This document shows positions 10,156-23,900 of a stretch of 64,000 bases of DNA, in pieces. Source of the stretch: Pyrocephalus nanus (taxonomy: Eukaryota > Chordata > Aves > Passeriformes > Tyrannidae); assembly GCA_038380795.1 (NCBI GenBank), contig CM076268.1, positions 17,984,001 through 18,048,000 on the forward strand. The letters run 5' to 3'. Positions within the stretch are counted from its first letter, which is position 1. Each line of letters starts with the position of its first letter. Under the pieces are notes generated by a model. The model was not told the DNA's origin and did no database searches. It saw only the letters and a program-made list of their open reading frames with translations. Position numbers and translations under genes: made by a program.

Positions 10156-13100
10156 ATGCAGCTGGTTTAAGATGCTCTGGACTGCTTTCAAGGGGACTGA
10201 GTACTTTGAAGTCCCACTACACAAATCAGTCTCACACACTGAGAAGGGCAAAAGGAAAGACTGAATATCTGGATGCAGAAGTAAGGATGTTGCATTAGGA
10301 AAGTACGTAAAGAGATGGGACTGGGAAGGAAAATTACTGGAGGAGGAAGGTAGGGCAGGATGCGCTGTGGGCAGGACAAGGCAGAGGGCTTAGGGATATT
10401 GAGGATGGTGCTGTAAGTAGGTGTGTGAGGGGGTAAAAGCACTGCAACAGGAGAGCAGAAGGGTAGAGGGTAGCTTGGTGTCAAAGAAAGTTACTGAAAA
10501 CCCAGCCACTCATTGGTTTTGTGAGCTGCTGGTCTTGTCTTCAGGCTAGGGAGTGTTAGTGTCTCCAAGCTACATTCACCTGTCCATTCCCATAATCTTA
10601 TCTGTGTTCAGCACTGGGTGCATGCACAGGTACCTTCATATTCAGACACCCTACACAAACAAATCACCCATCAGCAGGCACCAGTGTGCAGTTGTTTGTT
10701 GTAACTTTACCACCTTAAACATCAGCTTTCTGTGGCTCCCAACACACAAAGATGCCTCAGCCTCGCATAACCTTGATGTTGTAAGCCTATGCTAATAAAT
10801 CTGAATAAGTAATAGACAGATACAAATCTGGGTAATAGAGTTAAATATCCCTTCTTAACTCAAACACAAACCAGATGTTTTCCATCTACCAGCAGGCCTC
10901 CACAGTTATCCACACTGCCCATGCTGTCCCCCCCGGCTCCCTGCTGGCCCCTTTCTCCTGGGTGATGAATATGATGCATCACCATAACTAACTCAGAGAT
11001 CGGGTTGCATTAATTCAGCAGTACTTTGTCAGGCAGGTTTGTTGTGTGTCTTTATTCAGCTGCTTTAAAGCACCTCCTGTTTTGTTCTGCTTTGTTTTAT
11101 TTTGCTCCCCACAATCACAATCTCTGCTTGCAGGCAGGGTTTTACTGAGGAACTCAGCCCAGTCACCCGTACGGAGGCTGTAATAATATTTGGTGGGTTT
11201 TTCTGCAGAGCAGTAGGTGATCCTTGTGAGCAGCATAGGGGCAGTAATTCACACTTGTACTGTAAGGGAGAGCTTGGCTGATAGGAAACAAGACGAGGTA
11301 CAATTGTTCACAGCCCTTGTGGCAGAGCTGGGATGCGGACATCTGCTCCCTCCTGCAGCCTCTTGGTTTGGTGCAAGCACACCCACAATTTCTGCCATTC
11401 TAGCAGCTCAGAAGAGCTGCCAAACAGGTGAAAATTGACAGGCAGAGGCTTACATGTACAGCATGATCAAGAGCCCACTATTTTTTACCTTTTAACTATG
11501 TTATAATCAACACTGGACTCTCATAATACTCTTATAAGCTACCCTAAAACCATTACTGGGAGCACCGCCGTGCAGCACCCAGAGAGCTTTGGCAGCCCAT
11601 GCAACAGCCTCACCAGCAGGGCTCATGGGAGTCTTTCCAGCCACCTCATGCCTGAGGACAAGAGGCCGACTGTATCTGCTGAAGCAGAGGAAATTTATTG
11701 ATCTACCTATGTGGGATCACCATGATGGAGATGGAAAGGTAATGCTAAGCTGAACAATGAACTGTCAAGATGCTCCTAAAATTAGTCTGACTTATTTGTT
11801 TTTAATTTAAAAACCACTTTTTCTCCAATTTTTTCTCTATCTGGAACAAATTGAGAGCAGTCCAATCTTGTAATTGTATTTCCACCACAGTGTGCCAAGG
11901 CAATCAGAGTTGTCAGGACCAAGCCGTCTTCTTTAAGAGTTAAATTTTATTAACAAGCTTGCTTGCAAGTCAGCTACATGAACTCCAATTTATCCCTTGG
12001 ATCTGCACAGCAGAGCCTCAGCATGAACCTCCTAGTTTTTCTACACAGAGAACCCTCCCAGCAGGATGATTAGAATAATGTGTGCAAAGATTGCACCAAA
12101 ATTCAATTAAAACCGGCACTTTTTGTTGGAAACAGACTAGGGAGAGCAGCTCAAATCTCAAAAGCCAGCTTGTACACTGAGCCAGAAAGCATGGTTTTAC
12201 AGGAAAGGTCTGTTATGGGGATTGCGTGACTTGGACATTTGACACTGGCAGATAGGGGTTCTAAAATCTGGGACACACAGAATATTTGCTACTAAACTAA
12301 TTTTTGCCCTTGAAATGCTATCATTGCCTTCTTCCCCACATCCCTCCTGAAATTCTTTGGAACTTAAGGAGTAATCTGAATTGACCTTAAACTATGAAAT
12401 GTTGGCTGGCAGCACAGCCAATGCCTTCAGAAGGTCAAAGTTGGTTGGATACAAACCAGATCCTAGAGCTCTGACCTCGTCATACTTAGCAATCTCTAAA
12501 GAGAGTCCAAGAAAAAGTGAAGAGTGATCAAGCTCTTCTCCAAAGAGAAATTCCCTCTAGGGCAGGATTTAAGACAGAAAAGTTTCCATTGCTGCAGCCT
12601 GAATTAGACCTGACCGGTGAATATTTAGAAATTCAGGGTGGTTTTGTGACTTCAGTTGGACTGAAGTTTGATCAGTACTCCTATCCTGGGGATTTCAGAG
12701 ATTTCTTTCCTAGCACCAAGTCCAAAGAAATGAATAGCATTCACATTAAAAAAAAAATAATAAAAAACCCCCGTAAAATAACATGAACATCTGGAAGTCA
12801 GCCCTCACAAATGGCTGTGTATAATCAGGATTAAGCCATTACTGTGTCTTGCTTCTTAAATGATGGAAAATTGAATTGTTCTGAATTACAGTTCTCTCTG
12901 CTAAGAACCTGCTACAGACAGAAAAGAAAGCACTGCTTAAACAGCAGCAGGAGTAGAATTCTTGCTTTTGAAAAACTCAGGTTTCCCCTTCACAAACCAT
13001 TCAAACACTGGAATGTAAAGTAGTGATGAAAAATGAAAACCATGTCAGCCCAGAAAGCGATATATTAAAGCAAAGTGTTTGGGAGTCAAAGGCCCTTAAA

Positions 13101-13634
13101 TAAATCTAAAATACATACTTTATTTTAAGCCCTAAATCTCCTGCTGCTAATCCTCATATTTAAAACCAGAAATCTATTTTCCTGGAAAGCAGCTGAAGCA
13201 AAATGGAATTTGACATGACTAGCACCACACTAAGTTATTGTCTTCAATATTTGTTGTGTCCATTGCTACCAGCATTATATCTCTGATGTAATGCAAAATT
13301 ACTCTGATACCTTAATGCTCTCTGATAAATAGAAAATAGTGCTGGAAACAAAAGCTCAACTTCCTGACCCATGCTGCAGTAAATATAGAAGTTGTAGGTG
13401 GTATCCTAGCCTGCTAACCTGCCCCATTTCCTTTGCTGACAGCAGCCAGCATTTACACCTTGGCTTTTCATCAAACTTTGCACACATTTAGTCCTAGGCC
13501 AATTGCGGGGCTGGCAAGAATCTTTGTCACCCTTTTATAGTGGAAGGAACTGGAAAAGGGAGGTTCAATGAACTGTTCACCATAGAGGTGGGTGATGCTA
13601 TAATAAAAGTTAGAAAATGGGGGTGATGTGGTCC

Positions 13635-13780
13635 CATGGCTATGGCATGTGCTGTTGGGAGCCAGGAGATCTGCATTTGGTGTTCACTGCTGGAGAGAGG
13701 TGGATGGGACTCACTGTGAGCTCTTGTCCCCTCTGAACACCTGTTTTCACACTGGCACCTGCCTCTTCCAGGAGTCCCTG
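13635..13780 (+). repeat. Possible MIR-type SINE relic
   Basis: The segment holds 'GGGAGCCAGGAGATCTGCAT' followed by a 'CACTGCTGGAG' and 'ACTCACTGTGAGCTCTTGTC' order. This resembles the amniote MIR head ('ctgggagccaggagacctgggttc...ctgccactg...tgtgtgacctt'). Match quality falls off rapidly downstream. This is a tentative call from recalled consensus wording. Confidence 0.35.
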
Positions 13781-15769
13781 GACAGGAGGGGTCATAGCAT
13801 AGAGGAACTTTACTTCCATGGTATGAATGCAGAAGTGAAAATAGATGCAGTAAGAATAGTTAATTTGAGTTCTTACTAAAAGATTTATAAATTATCTTCT
13901 CTCCTGTGTGAGAAACATGCAGAAAAAAATTTGACATATTGCTGTGAGATTCTGGTACCTGAATTTTGTGCTCTTCTGTGCCCAGCAATAAGGCCATTAC
14001 CTGTCCCTCTGGAGCCCATGGCCAGTGAGTGCAGTAGGGATCCCTCTAGTCATCAGTGCAAAATAAAGACTTGTCTGCAACATGAACCTTTGAATGCAGC
14101 ATCCAGCTTGCTCCCAGAGTAGAGGGAGCTCCTGAATGTCTGCTGGCAGGAGCTTTGTGAGGAAGAAGAGCCTGGTCCTACTGCAAGCACAGCAGGCATT
14201 CCTCCTGGAAGAGCTAATGCCTCCAGCTTCAGACCACAGACTTCAGTCTCGCCAGATCTTTCAACCCCCATTTCTCCCATTTTTTTAATAGATAATCCTA
14301 TTGGTTTAGGTTAAAATCAGAAAACCCCAAGAGGTTCAGTGGGATGGGACTAATTAGCCAGTATGGACATATCTGGTCTACATAAGCAGTGACTAACTCC
14401 TAACATACTGCTAATGAACAGACCTGACAAATAAATGAAACAGGGCAAAGTTTTCTCCTGCCAAGTAACACAATTTTCTGCCAAAAAATATTTGAAACAA
14501 AATCATCCAAGTAATTCTGTTGACTTTAAATTCCAGGTTTTGATTTCCACTGTTTTTTTAAACTTCTCTGATCTTTGTGAAGGGGAGGTGGAGGGACAAC
14601 AGCTCATGTTCCTCTCTTTTTTCTACAGATAGAGGAAATGGAGAGAAGAGAAATGGGAAAAAAATGCCAGTATTCAGTCTCTATCCCTCAGATATTTTAT
14701 TTCTTCCACTTTTATGGATGGGGATTATAGGAGGAGAAAAAGAGGAGGAAATATGTGAAATGTGGAAGGAGCAAAGGTTTCTTTCTTTTATCTCTTCTTG
14801 TTTGATTTCTTTTCCCTGTTTTTTACAAGAAGGTAAGAGATTGGATGAAATGATACTAAAAATTCACAAATTCAAATACTGAAAAGCTAAATCCAGTCAA
14901 AGACATATTAGGCAACACTGAATTAAAAAGCTGAATTTTGATTTACTGAAAATTTTTATTAGAACTGAATACTTACAAAAATTGCTTTATAATAAAATGC
15001 ATATTCTGTTGGTTGGAGAATATAGTTGATAAAGGAAGGGTATGAAAATAGAATAACTAGGAAAACCTAAAATGCAGAAACAAATAATTTCAAAGTATGA
15101 TTGTAAAATATGTGATGTTTCCCATAATATAGAGGACATCATAGAAATACCTGAGTTTTCTCAGCACCTTGCCATTTCCACTGAAGTGAAACATCTTCAG
15201 TACCTCACAGTATTAGCCCCCCTCAGTCCCATATGTCTGGTGTAAAATTTCCCCAGACTCTCTCCATGGGACTGCTCTGGTCATGGAAAAGCTGCTCCTT
15301 GTCTCCAGCCTTGCTATGTCACTTGCTGTAATCATGACTTGTGGATGAATGTTATCACTGTATGAGAAAGCCATCCCCAGACTAGGTTGTGAAAATCACA
15401 AACCTTGGAATAACATAAACCAACATACATAATCATTGCCACTGCAGCTTTCATTATAGTTAAGGGAGTCTTCAAAATATGTTTCCAAGTACGTTTCCCA
15501 ACGTCTCACCTCCAGAGCTCTGTTTCATGGGCCTCGGCTACAAATCACAGTCCTCCTTGCAGAAATGCTGATGGTCTGTTCTATACTGAGCCCTCATCAT
15601 GTGTATCTGAGAGCCTCTGTAGCATACACCATGCCAGCAATGCTCTATGCAGTTAGAGAAACCTGAGTTATTCTTTGAAATTACCCTGGTCTGACAAAAA
15701 TTACTCTTTTATTCTTGAACTATCCAGCTGATATTCTTCATGATGAGGAGATGGTTTATTGGGTTGGTG

Positions 15770-15830
15770 TGTTGGTTTGTTTGTTTTATTGTTATTGTTG
15801 TTTGTTTGGGATTTTTGTTTGTTTTTAAAA
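15770..15830. repeat. TTTG/TTG-rich simple sequence
   Basis: Irregular repetition of TTTG, TTTA and TTG units extends over about 60 bp and ends in a short A-rich stretch. It is a degenerate microsatellite with no retrotransposon body attached that I can recognise. Confidence 0.75.
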
Positions 15831-17153
15831 GAAACAAAGGGGACTACAATCTAAAAATATTTATTTATTTATATGTGAGATAAAGGGAAGAAATGGATGG
15901 TTTAGACACTTCTATCAGAAGCAACTTTGTCACTTAGCATCTCACTGTTTGGAGGCAAGGTCTTAAAAGTGGGCTGCCTGCTCACCACAGATACTGGGAA
16001 GCATCTTTTGGATTTTTTGGGAAGCTTCTTAGGAAGATTTTGCTTATATTGGGGAAGCTACGAGATATTAAAACATTCCATCTCCCTTCTAATGATCAGG
16101 GACTGCCCTAACATTACATTCTTGTACCAGAGGTTTTGCCTGCACTGAACACCTGTCTGTCACCCTGGGGCAAGAGAAGAGGATACAGACTTTTTCACAG
16201 TTGCTCCCCAGCTTCCCTGCCATGCTGTTCCTCGTGATGGACCAAGTACATTGGTTTTTTGGCCCCTTTCTGAAGGAATCTCTCACTGGCAGGTTCAACT
16301 GAGCTGTTTCTTTCTGGGGAGGTCTTTGTCATTAAGCACCATTGGAGGACTTGAAACAAACCAGAGAGATATCATGATCTCTTTTCAAACACTCAGGACT
16401 AATGTGCCAGGAGTCACCAGCATCTCTGTGGAGCCATAATCACAGGGAACTGCGGAAGGTAAGCTGAGGGTGGCAGCTTGGGAAGTGATCTGAGTTGTGT
16501 GAACTCCCTGTGGGTATCTGTCTGACATGGAAAGTGTCCCTGAGTAAAGGATATGCCTTCCTGTGTGCTGAAACCAGCAGGATATGCTGTGTGATATACA
16601 TGCAACTTCTTTAGCCCAGGACTTCATGATTTGCAACCTGACCCATTACGAGGCCCCGAGGGACACCTCCTCCCCACTGCTCTCCATTTCTGCTGATGTG
16701 TCATTTTGGCTGCTTCAGTGGGGGTCAGGGCTCTGTAGTGCAAACACAGAAACTGTGAAAAAAGTATTCCCCAGTGACCTCCACCCTGAGAAGAAGAACT
16801 GCCTTCCTCAGCCTCAGGCTGTACACACTACTGTGGTGCCCACTTCTGTGGAGCAGTTCTCTGCTTATGCAGCTGCTTAGCACTCTCAGGCACCAAGGTG
16901 CTGCAACAACTAACAACTAAGGCACACAAATGCTCTTTCCCACCATGTTTAGCTTCTCTGAAATCCAGTTTCCAAAAGAAACTTCTGTTCTCTCCACTCA
17001 CCTTTCCAGCAGCCCATTTCAGAGACCCACAGGCCTTTGTCATCCTCTCCTTTTCAAGCTTCTTCCCTCCATCAGCAGCCTCTGAGGTGAGCCTGTATGG
17101 CAGTGCTGGTCTCAGTCTACAATGGGACAAAGTGGAGAAGGGCCTTTTTGGAA

Positions 17154-17180
17154 TTTTTTTTTTTTTTTTTTTTTTTTTTT
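17154..17180. repeat. T27 homopolymer
   Basis: This is an uninterrupted run of 27 T. It could be the reverse complement of a poly(A) tail of a minus-strand retrocopy, but the sequence on its 3' side (beginning GAGGTAGTAG) is not a transcript that I recognise, so a simple homopolymer is the default reading. Length is likely to vary between individuals and assemblies. Confidence 0.9.
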
Positions 17181-19486
17181 GAGGTAGTAGAAAGGGGAAG
17201 AAACCCCTCCTCTTAGTGAAAACAATGGGAAAAATGAGATGAACACATATTACTTCACCCTTTTTCCTACCTCCAAGCATTCCTGGTTTCTGCATGGTCT
17301 GAGTGAGAGAACTAGAATGTAACCTAAAGCCCCCGTTTTGTTCCACTGCTGATTTCTTTTAGATATTTTTGGAAGGAGATCTTGCAGGTGGCTTTCTCAA
17401 ACATATTGACTGCATCGAGGAGGGAAAAGTGGGAAAAGGCATGACTAGACTTTCAGAAATGGATCAATAGTTCTCTGGAGGACTGATATACTACAGCTGT
17501 AAATACCAATCAGGATAGAAACAGCAGTATGTGACTCAGACACCACCATCCTAAACAGTCAAGGAAGACTTTATGAGTTAGTGCAGTGGAGCTCCATGAG
17601 AAATGCAGAGTGTGCTGGTGGCAATCAGGGTCAGCTCACAATGCTGACAGAGAAACAAATGATCACATTTATACCAGATGCCAAGCTTTGGACTCTCTGC
17701 TGTCACTTCCATCTACCCTTGTACTGTGGAAACGCACCTGACAATACCAAACATAATCACAGCTTGGCCTGTGCTCTCACTGAACATTTCAACCAGCCCT
17801 GCATAGCACAGAGCACGTGCTGTAGGCGTGTAACACTGCAAAACCACTTAGTATTGGCAAACAGAGGGAACATCATGTCTTTTCCAGCTGTAACTCCTGC
17901 AAATCCGTGGGAAACCTTTCCTGTCAAATATCTCCACTGGTTTGCTATATTCTTTCTTGCTGGCTGGCTTGGATTATGAGCAGATAATTCCAATGTGGTT
18001 GCTTAAAGCTATCCTCCATTTTGGTATCAAGCCACTTATTTTCAGCCCTCTAATATTTGTCATTAATATAATCCTGTATTTATATGTGTTAGAGACCAAA
18101 TTGGCACGTGATCTCTTGGCTCAGCCAGGGCCTGGAGACTTCCCTGCACAGCAACCCTCCAGGCTGCAGGGATTGCTTCCATTTCAAATAACAACTTTTC
18201 CTTGAAAGCCTCCATGGCACCTGTGTTACGTCGATAAGAGACCCTCAGGACCATGTCAAAGCACACGTGGCAGCTACATAACGGGGAGTGAGCACTGACT
18301 TGTGTTCTGCCCCACAAACATGCCTGTGCTGCAGAAGCAGAGCCATCCATGCCACCCATTATCAAAGCCTTCCTGTGCCACAGGCTCCTCTTCACCACAC
18401 ACCAACCCCTGAGCCCCCATCACCTTCCGTCTACGGGGCGTTCTGCCATAGCCAGAATAGCTCTACCTGTGCTGAGATGCCGCTTCAGTACTCAAAATAG
18501 CCTTATCTCTTTCTATCTCCCCCTCTCTACCAGTCCTGCTCTGGCTTCCCCCACTAACGTGCCCAAGCACCTCCCACAACAAACAGCAGCCTCAGAAGCC
18601 TTCTTCCCAGGGCTGCTAGGTCTCAGATGCTTTGTATCCACTTCCTCATTCTGTATTGCTTAGCACACATCATCTCATAGTAGCAGACTCCCTGAATCCA
18701 GCACTCAAGCAGTAAAGTGACAAAGAAGTTGATTGCAAACAGATATTTTTGGAATGTGTACATACTTATGTTCAACATTGGAAATCTTAAAATTGCTTTG
18801 TTTCCTTTTATTTTTCCTATGCATTTCATGTTCCATTTTTAGCTGTGCTTGCATTTTACTTGGAACCTGCACTCTTAAGTCAGATGGATGAATGATTGCT
18901 TTGCTTTTTTCTGGGAAAATAATACTATAGAACCATCACTCCTGCATACACAAGTACTACTGGCAAGGAATATATAGGTAGTTTAGATTTATATGGCTGT
19001 AACTGAAAGCAGAACTTGGCTCTATTCTGCCTGACTGTCATGAAAAGAGATAGTCACAACGGGCTTTAGTATGAACTTGGCTCCTAGAAATTACGGCAAT
19101 AAAAATAGCAATGCCATCATTTGTTAATTCTAATTATTTCAAAACTTAGACATGCAATCCTGTTCTTATAGAGATGTGCTGAACTGAAATGCCTAAAAAG
19201 AAAGTAGTAGTTCTTTTACCAGCATTATACAGACAATAATTCCTCCAGAAATTTATATCATGACCATCAGTGCACAGTTAGAACACTATATGTTCTTCTA
19301 GATAGAAAAAATGAAAAGCTTCTTTTCCAATATCCTTAGGGTAAACCTTTTTTTCATATTTGCAGAGTTTCTAAACTAAGTGTCTGTTACTAATGTAAAC
19401 TATACATAAATGTAGAGAGGCATTATGGTGGCTGAGCTGTGCCTTGGACATCTGCATGCAGAAATGCCACCAGCCAGGCTGTAAGA

Positions 19487-19514
19487 AGAATGTATGTAGC
19501 AGAATGTATGTAGC
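19487..19514. repeat. 14-bp tandem duplication
   Basis: The unit AGAATGTATGTAGC occurs twice in exact tandem, followed by AGAA, the start of a third copy. It is a short local duplication with no wider repeat family evident. Confidence 0.9.
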
Positions 19515-20842
19515 AGAAGAGGGTCAGTAGACCACAGCCAACAGGAATCAGAAGAAAGAAAGCAGTTATAATTTTTTTTCTTATTTTATAACAAATTTCC
19601 ATAGGGCTTTGGGACTTTTCTCACAGCTCTGCTGAGTATCCAAGTCTTATCCATCTCCTGTTCTTGTCTTATAGATGGTAGTGGCACTGATTTACCTTTT
19701 TGTGTCTGTCAATCTCCAATTAACAGTGTTTTAGATCTTAGCATTTCCAAGCAGGTCCTTTTGTGCAGTCTGTCCATTAACAGCTCAGAAACAAAACAAA
19801 ATATTTCACTGAAATACCACATGCAACTGTTAAATCTTACTCATTTCTTGAATACATGTGCTTACATTCAAGTTAATTTAGGGCTGATGACAAGTACCAT
19901 ATTGCCAAGCCCAGTGATTCACAAAAATGCCCCACATCTTCATCATGAAGTTCATCTTTTAGTTGCCCATGAATTCATGTGGCTCTTCCATACCATGTGA
20001 GGTTTCTTCCTTCACATCCTCTTCCTGGGGAGAGTTGTACAGACTAAGCCAACATGTTTGGGTAGTGTTTTTCTCAAGACATGACTTTTTGAAGACAGTT
20101 GTCCTGCACAGTTGTCACACTGCATATGCTGTTAGTTAGTTCCTTCCTCAGTTGCCAACTCCCCTACAATTTCTGAATCCACCGTCCACTTTCAATCACA
20201 TTGCTGAAGTAGAAAAGGTATCAAAGATAAGAAGTTCCTATAAAGAAGTGAAAACCAGGGCTTGGATAGAGGACAGAGACACCAGTTAGTGTCCTGAGTG
20301 AGGGAAAGACTGCAAGGTGAGAGCAGTAATTATCTGCCCTGTTTGATTGCCAGCTGGCAAGGAACAAACATATCCCAGAGAGCCAGTTCGTACCACATGG
20401 TTCAAAACAGGCAGTGGCACATGTTGCTTTTGTCTCCCCAGGAGCTGGAGAACTATTGGAGAAGAGATGAGAGTCTGTGACATATTTCAGGTAGTGAGTG
20501 GAAAAATGAGGTCATGGGAAATGGTTATATTGCTTGCGATTACACAGATGAAATCCAGAATTCCCATAGAAAAACAGGCTGCACCAATGTGCATGATCAG
20601 TAGATAACTTATTTTAATATTTGCCTGTTTGTTGTTCCCTGCAGAAAATATAAGTTTTGCAAAAGCCTGGAGCTGAAAGACAGAAAATGCTGAGCTGTGG
20701 GATGTCCCTGGAGGCTGGTGAAGAGCAGTTTGTGTTCTGCACAGAGGGGTTTCCATGCATGGAACTGTGCCCTCAGATTCTCCAGCAGATACAGGCAACT
20801 GAATTAGTTTAGCTCCAAAGACAATTAACTCTCTCAAATTAC

Positions 20843-20940
20843 CTGTTTGTGGTGGACAGAGTACATGTCCACAGGCTGCTGCCACAAGCAGAGTTTTGTT
20901 AAACTGCAGTCCAATGAGTTGCTCTGACTTCACTGTAATG
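20843..20940 (-). other. Candidate 98-bp coding exon, minus strand
   Basis: On the minus strand a pyrimidine-rich acceptor (TTCTCTTCTGTGTCTTTCAG) is followed by 98 bp with one open frame and then a consensus donor (CAG then GTAATT). The open frame gives 32 whole codons, beginning ITVKSEQLIGL and ending ACGHVLCPPQT, with a split codon at each end (one base at the 5' side, one at the 3' side). The composition is protein-like, with an N-glycosylation-type NKT and two cysteines. I do not recognise the family. The same frame stays open beyond the donor to 20,487, which weakens the argument, and I found no convincing partner exons in the window. It may be one internal exon of a gene whose other exons lie elsewhere, a decayed exon, or chance. 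Confidence 0.28.
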
Positions 20941-23900
20941 CTGAAAGACACAGAAGAGAATAACTAGAACAAGAGTTTAGCAAGAAGAGCACACCTGCTG
21001 GACAATACCATTGCAGCTTCTCATCTCTTTTTGTACAAAATTACCTATTCCCAGTAATGATGCTTTTTTTTTTTTTTCTGATGTGCTTATCTTTTTTTTC
21101 ATCTTATGTTTCCCCATAGAAAGAGTAGCAATTGCAACTAAACAAGGGAAGAATTAGGAGAGGAGGAAGAGGCTACTGATATGTATACTGTGACAGTATT
21201 GCTTTCAGCAAACAGAAAGAAACATTCCCCTAAAACAATCATGCTATGCTGAGAAACTTATGTTGCCCCATCATGTAGTCCTTCTGACTGACCATTAGTC
21301 AAAACCAGAGCACTTTCCTTCCCTGTGTTTCTACACAGAACAGACACATGGGTAATGAAGATGACTGCCTGCATGGGCTTTGCATGTGACCTTTTTCCAA
21401 AAGCAATTCTTTTCCATCAGTTTCCCATCAAAATCCTCCTGTCCAGCTAATTCCTGTGAGGCATCCTTAGGTCTCCCAGCTGGATGGCTAAAGCATTGGC
21501 CTATTCCCTGACCTTGGCACAAATTTTGTCATTAAACTTGCAAAAGCAAGCAATTCTTCAGACTGGCAGGCCAGGCAACAAACCCAGACCTTCAGAAACC
21601 ACACACTATGCACATGTTTTGTTTTACTGAAATCACTGGATTTGGCCAGCTGCTGACTCCTGGATTAATGACCAAAACCTCCTCCCATCAGGTGTCCCAC
21701 TTAGCTTTTCTCTGGAGAAATGGGTTAGCCATGAGACCTGCTGGGATTTGAATCCCAAACTACTTTGGACATTGACCTTTCCAACACTGCATGAATTTTT
21801 TAAAACAGTTACTGAAAGCTCAATTAATGATTTATTTATTTTATAATTAGTCAGCCCTAAGGAGGGAAAAGGGATAGACTCTGACAGCTCCTTGGTCCCA
21901 GAGCTGCTTATCAGCATGTGTAGTAAACAGGGAAAGAATCATAAATATTACATTATCCCTCAAGATAAGGGATTTCAGAGTGAAAGATTGCTTCCCAATA
22001 GCAAACTTCAGGGCAATGTCATGGAAATGGGTCACAGATTCCTGGAATGTGAAGTCTACCCTGGGTCTTCCTTAGAGCAATGGATTCTCTTCCACTCCCA
22101 CACAGCTCTCTATGGTTCCCAGGCAGCTCCACTTCAGCACAGACAGTCAAGGGTGAAGCCTGAAGGTGTCTGCATTATCTTCTGCATTAGTGACCTTTAG
22201 GAAAGGAGTAGAACCCCTTTTCATTTCTCATTTCAGAGAAACATAGTTTCCCAGCACACTGACTGCTATTCAGATCTCTGCCTGTGAAGAGATGAGGCAT
22301 TTTTGCTTGCTTTTGGAAAAGGTGTTTCTTGCAGGCTAGAGGAGCCATGTTCCCCACGGCCCATGCAGCCAGGAGCTTGCTCCAGCACTGGCCACTCTGC
22401 AGTGGGAACTCAAGGAAGCCTGGACCGACCCCACCAATCTCAGCCAAGTGGGAGAGAGGAGCCTCCAAAGCCCATCCCGCTGTCCTCTGGGCAGGGATCC
22501 TGGAGCTGACAGCAGGAGATGGTGATGGACCCCCTCTGAGAGAGAAACAATGCTCCCCCATCCCAGTAGGAAGCTGCTCTGGTTCCTGGTTCTATTTAGC
22601 ATTACAGTGATGACTTGGCATGTTCATGCTCTCTACATAAATCCTGATAAACTCCTAACCTCAAAAACATCCTGTAACTAGGAGTTCCCGTGTCTAGTTG
22701 CCATATTGTGTGAAAAAATGCTTCACCTTATCAGTATTACATTTGCTTCTGCTTCTGAGTTTCACTGAATCTCTAGTTTTAAAGACAATGTGAATATTAA
22801 TTCCTCCCCCTCTTATCTATCCCACCCACTCTCTTCATACTTTTCTCATGTCCACTCTTATTTATCTCCTCTTCAATGTGAATTCCTCCAACTGTTTTCA
22901 ATTTCTGCTTAAGAAAGTTTTGCTTATCCGTGATACTAATGGTATCAGTCATTACTTACCTGCCTTGGAGAGGACCAGTAGACAAAAAAAATCAAGGCCA
23001 CCGTATTCCATTATTCAAAAATTAGATCAAGCACCACTTCTTTTAATTTAGCTAGAGAAATAACTTCAAGGAAAGTCTTAAAACAACATCTCTCTCTGTT
23101 TGTAGCATAATTATACTATTATTATACTCTGTACAGTAGGACATATGTTTTATTGATTTTTCAAAAGCATAGTTTTTTTAACTTCTATTTAAAGAACTCT
23201 TGGCAAACTGTATATGGGCTAGAAAAACACAATCTTTTTTTTACATGCTTTTAATCCCTTCCATAAACAAATCCTCTGACTTGAATGTTTTATATTTTGA
23301 AGGCACTAGGGTTTACGATTTGCTGTGTGATGCTCACTATTAATGATACCCATCACATTTTTGTGGTATCAAGATTATCTCTTTTCCATAAGTATGCCAT
23401 CATAATTCAAAACAGCAGCTTTCAGATATGTTTTGTCTCAGCCCGAGAGAGATCACATCACTTTTTTTACACTTTTGGTGGAGCTGCAATAACCAAAGTC
23501 TAGTTTGCAAGGCACTTCCAGCTTTAATGTTTAATTAAAAAGTGCCCTGGCACTGTTTAAATACTTATTAATTCTCCTAATATTTGGCCTGACTGTGAAG
23601 TCAGTGCAGCTGCTTTACAAAAATAGTACATTTCAGTAGTATTTTATGAGTAGTATTAGTGGTATTAATGGAAAAAGAATTATACCTGGACCACAGCTTC
23701 AGTTTGCAAAGCCACCTTGTCTGTTCCACTATAACCTTTCCCTAAAGCTCCCCCTCTAGAGAGGGAGAGAGGAATCTGAGGAAATTATGTTACTGCTCTT
23801 CTGTCTTCATTATGAAAGCAAGAGTCTCCCTTCTTCTCTTCCACTATAGAGACGTGACATAGAGCAGAACAGAGGAGCCTCGATTTATGTGTGAGCTTCA

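Larger units (their letters stand above)
8738..20842. other. Long non-coding stretch
   Basis: I see no supported gene across about 12 kb. Open frames reach about 170 codons (minus strand, 16,828-17,346), but that one is created partly by the T run translated as a lysine tract and by low-complexity sequence, and has no recognisable domain. Internal features that can be supported are possible MIR-type relics at 10.1 and 13.7 kb, a TTTG-rich stretch at 15.8 kb, a 27-bp T run at 17.15 kb and a short tandem duplication at 19.5 kb. The rest is unique sequence. Confidence 0.55.

Noticed and set aside
16397..16458. Exon-like 62 bp between a CACTCAG acceptor and a GAAG|GTAAGC donor, plus strand
   Set aside because: The pyrimidine tract is weak, the translated 20 residues resemble nothing known, and such splice-like pairs arise often by chance.
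17179..17195. let-7-like seed (TTGAGGTAGTAG) directly after the T27 run
   Set aside because: Only the first 11 bases of let-7 match (TGAGGTAGTAG), the continuation AAAGGGG differs from the mature sequence, and no complementary arm is present downstream to form a hairpin.
16828..17346. 172-codon minus-strand open frame
   Set aside because: It owes its length partly to the T27 run read as a lysine tract; the remainder has no recognisable domain and overlaps another frame on the opposite strand.
21640..21770. Possible inverted MIR with a B-box-like GGATTTGAATCC
   Set aside because: Only the short B-box-like word matches; the expected core on either side is not recognisable.
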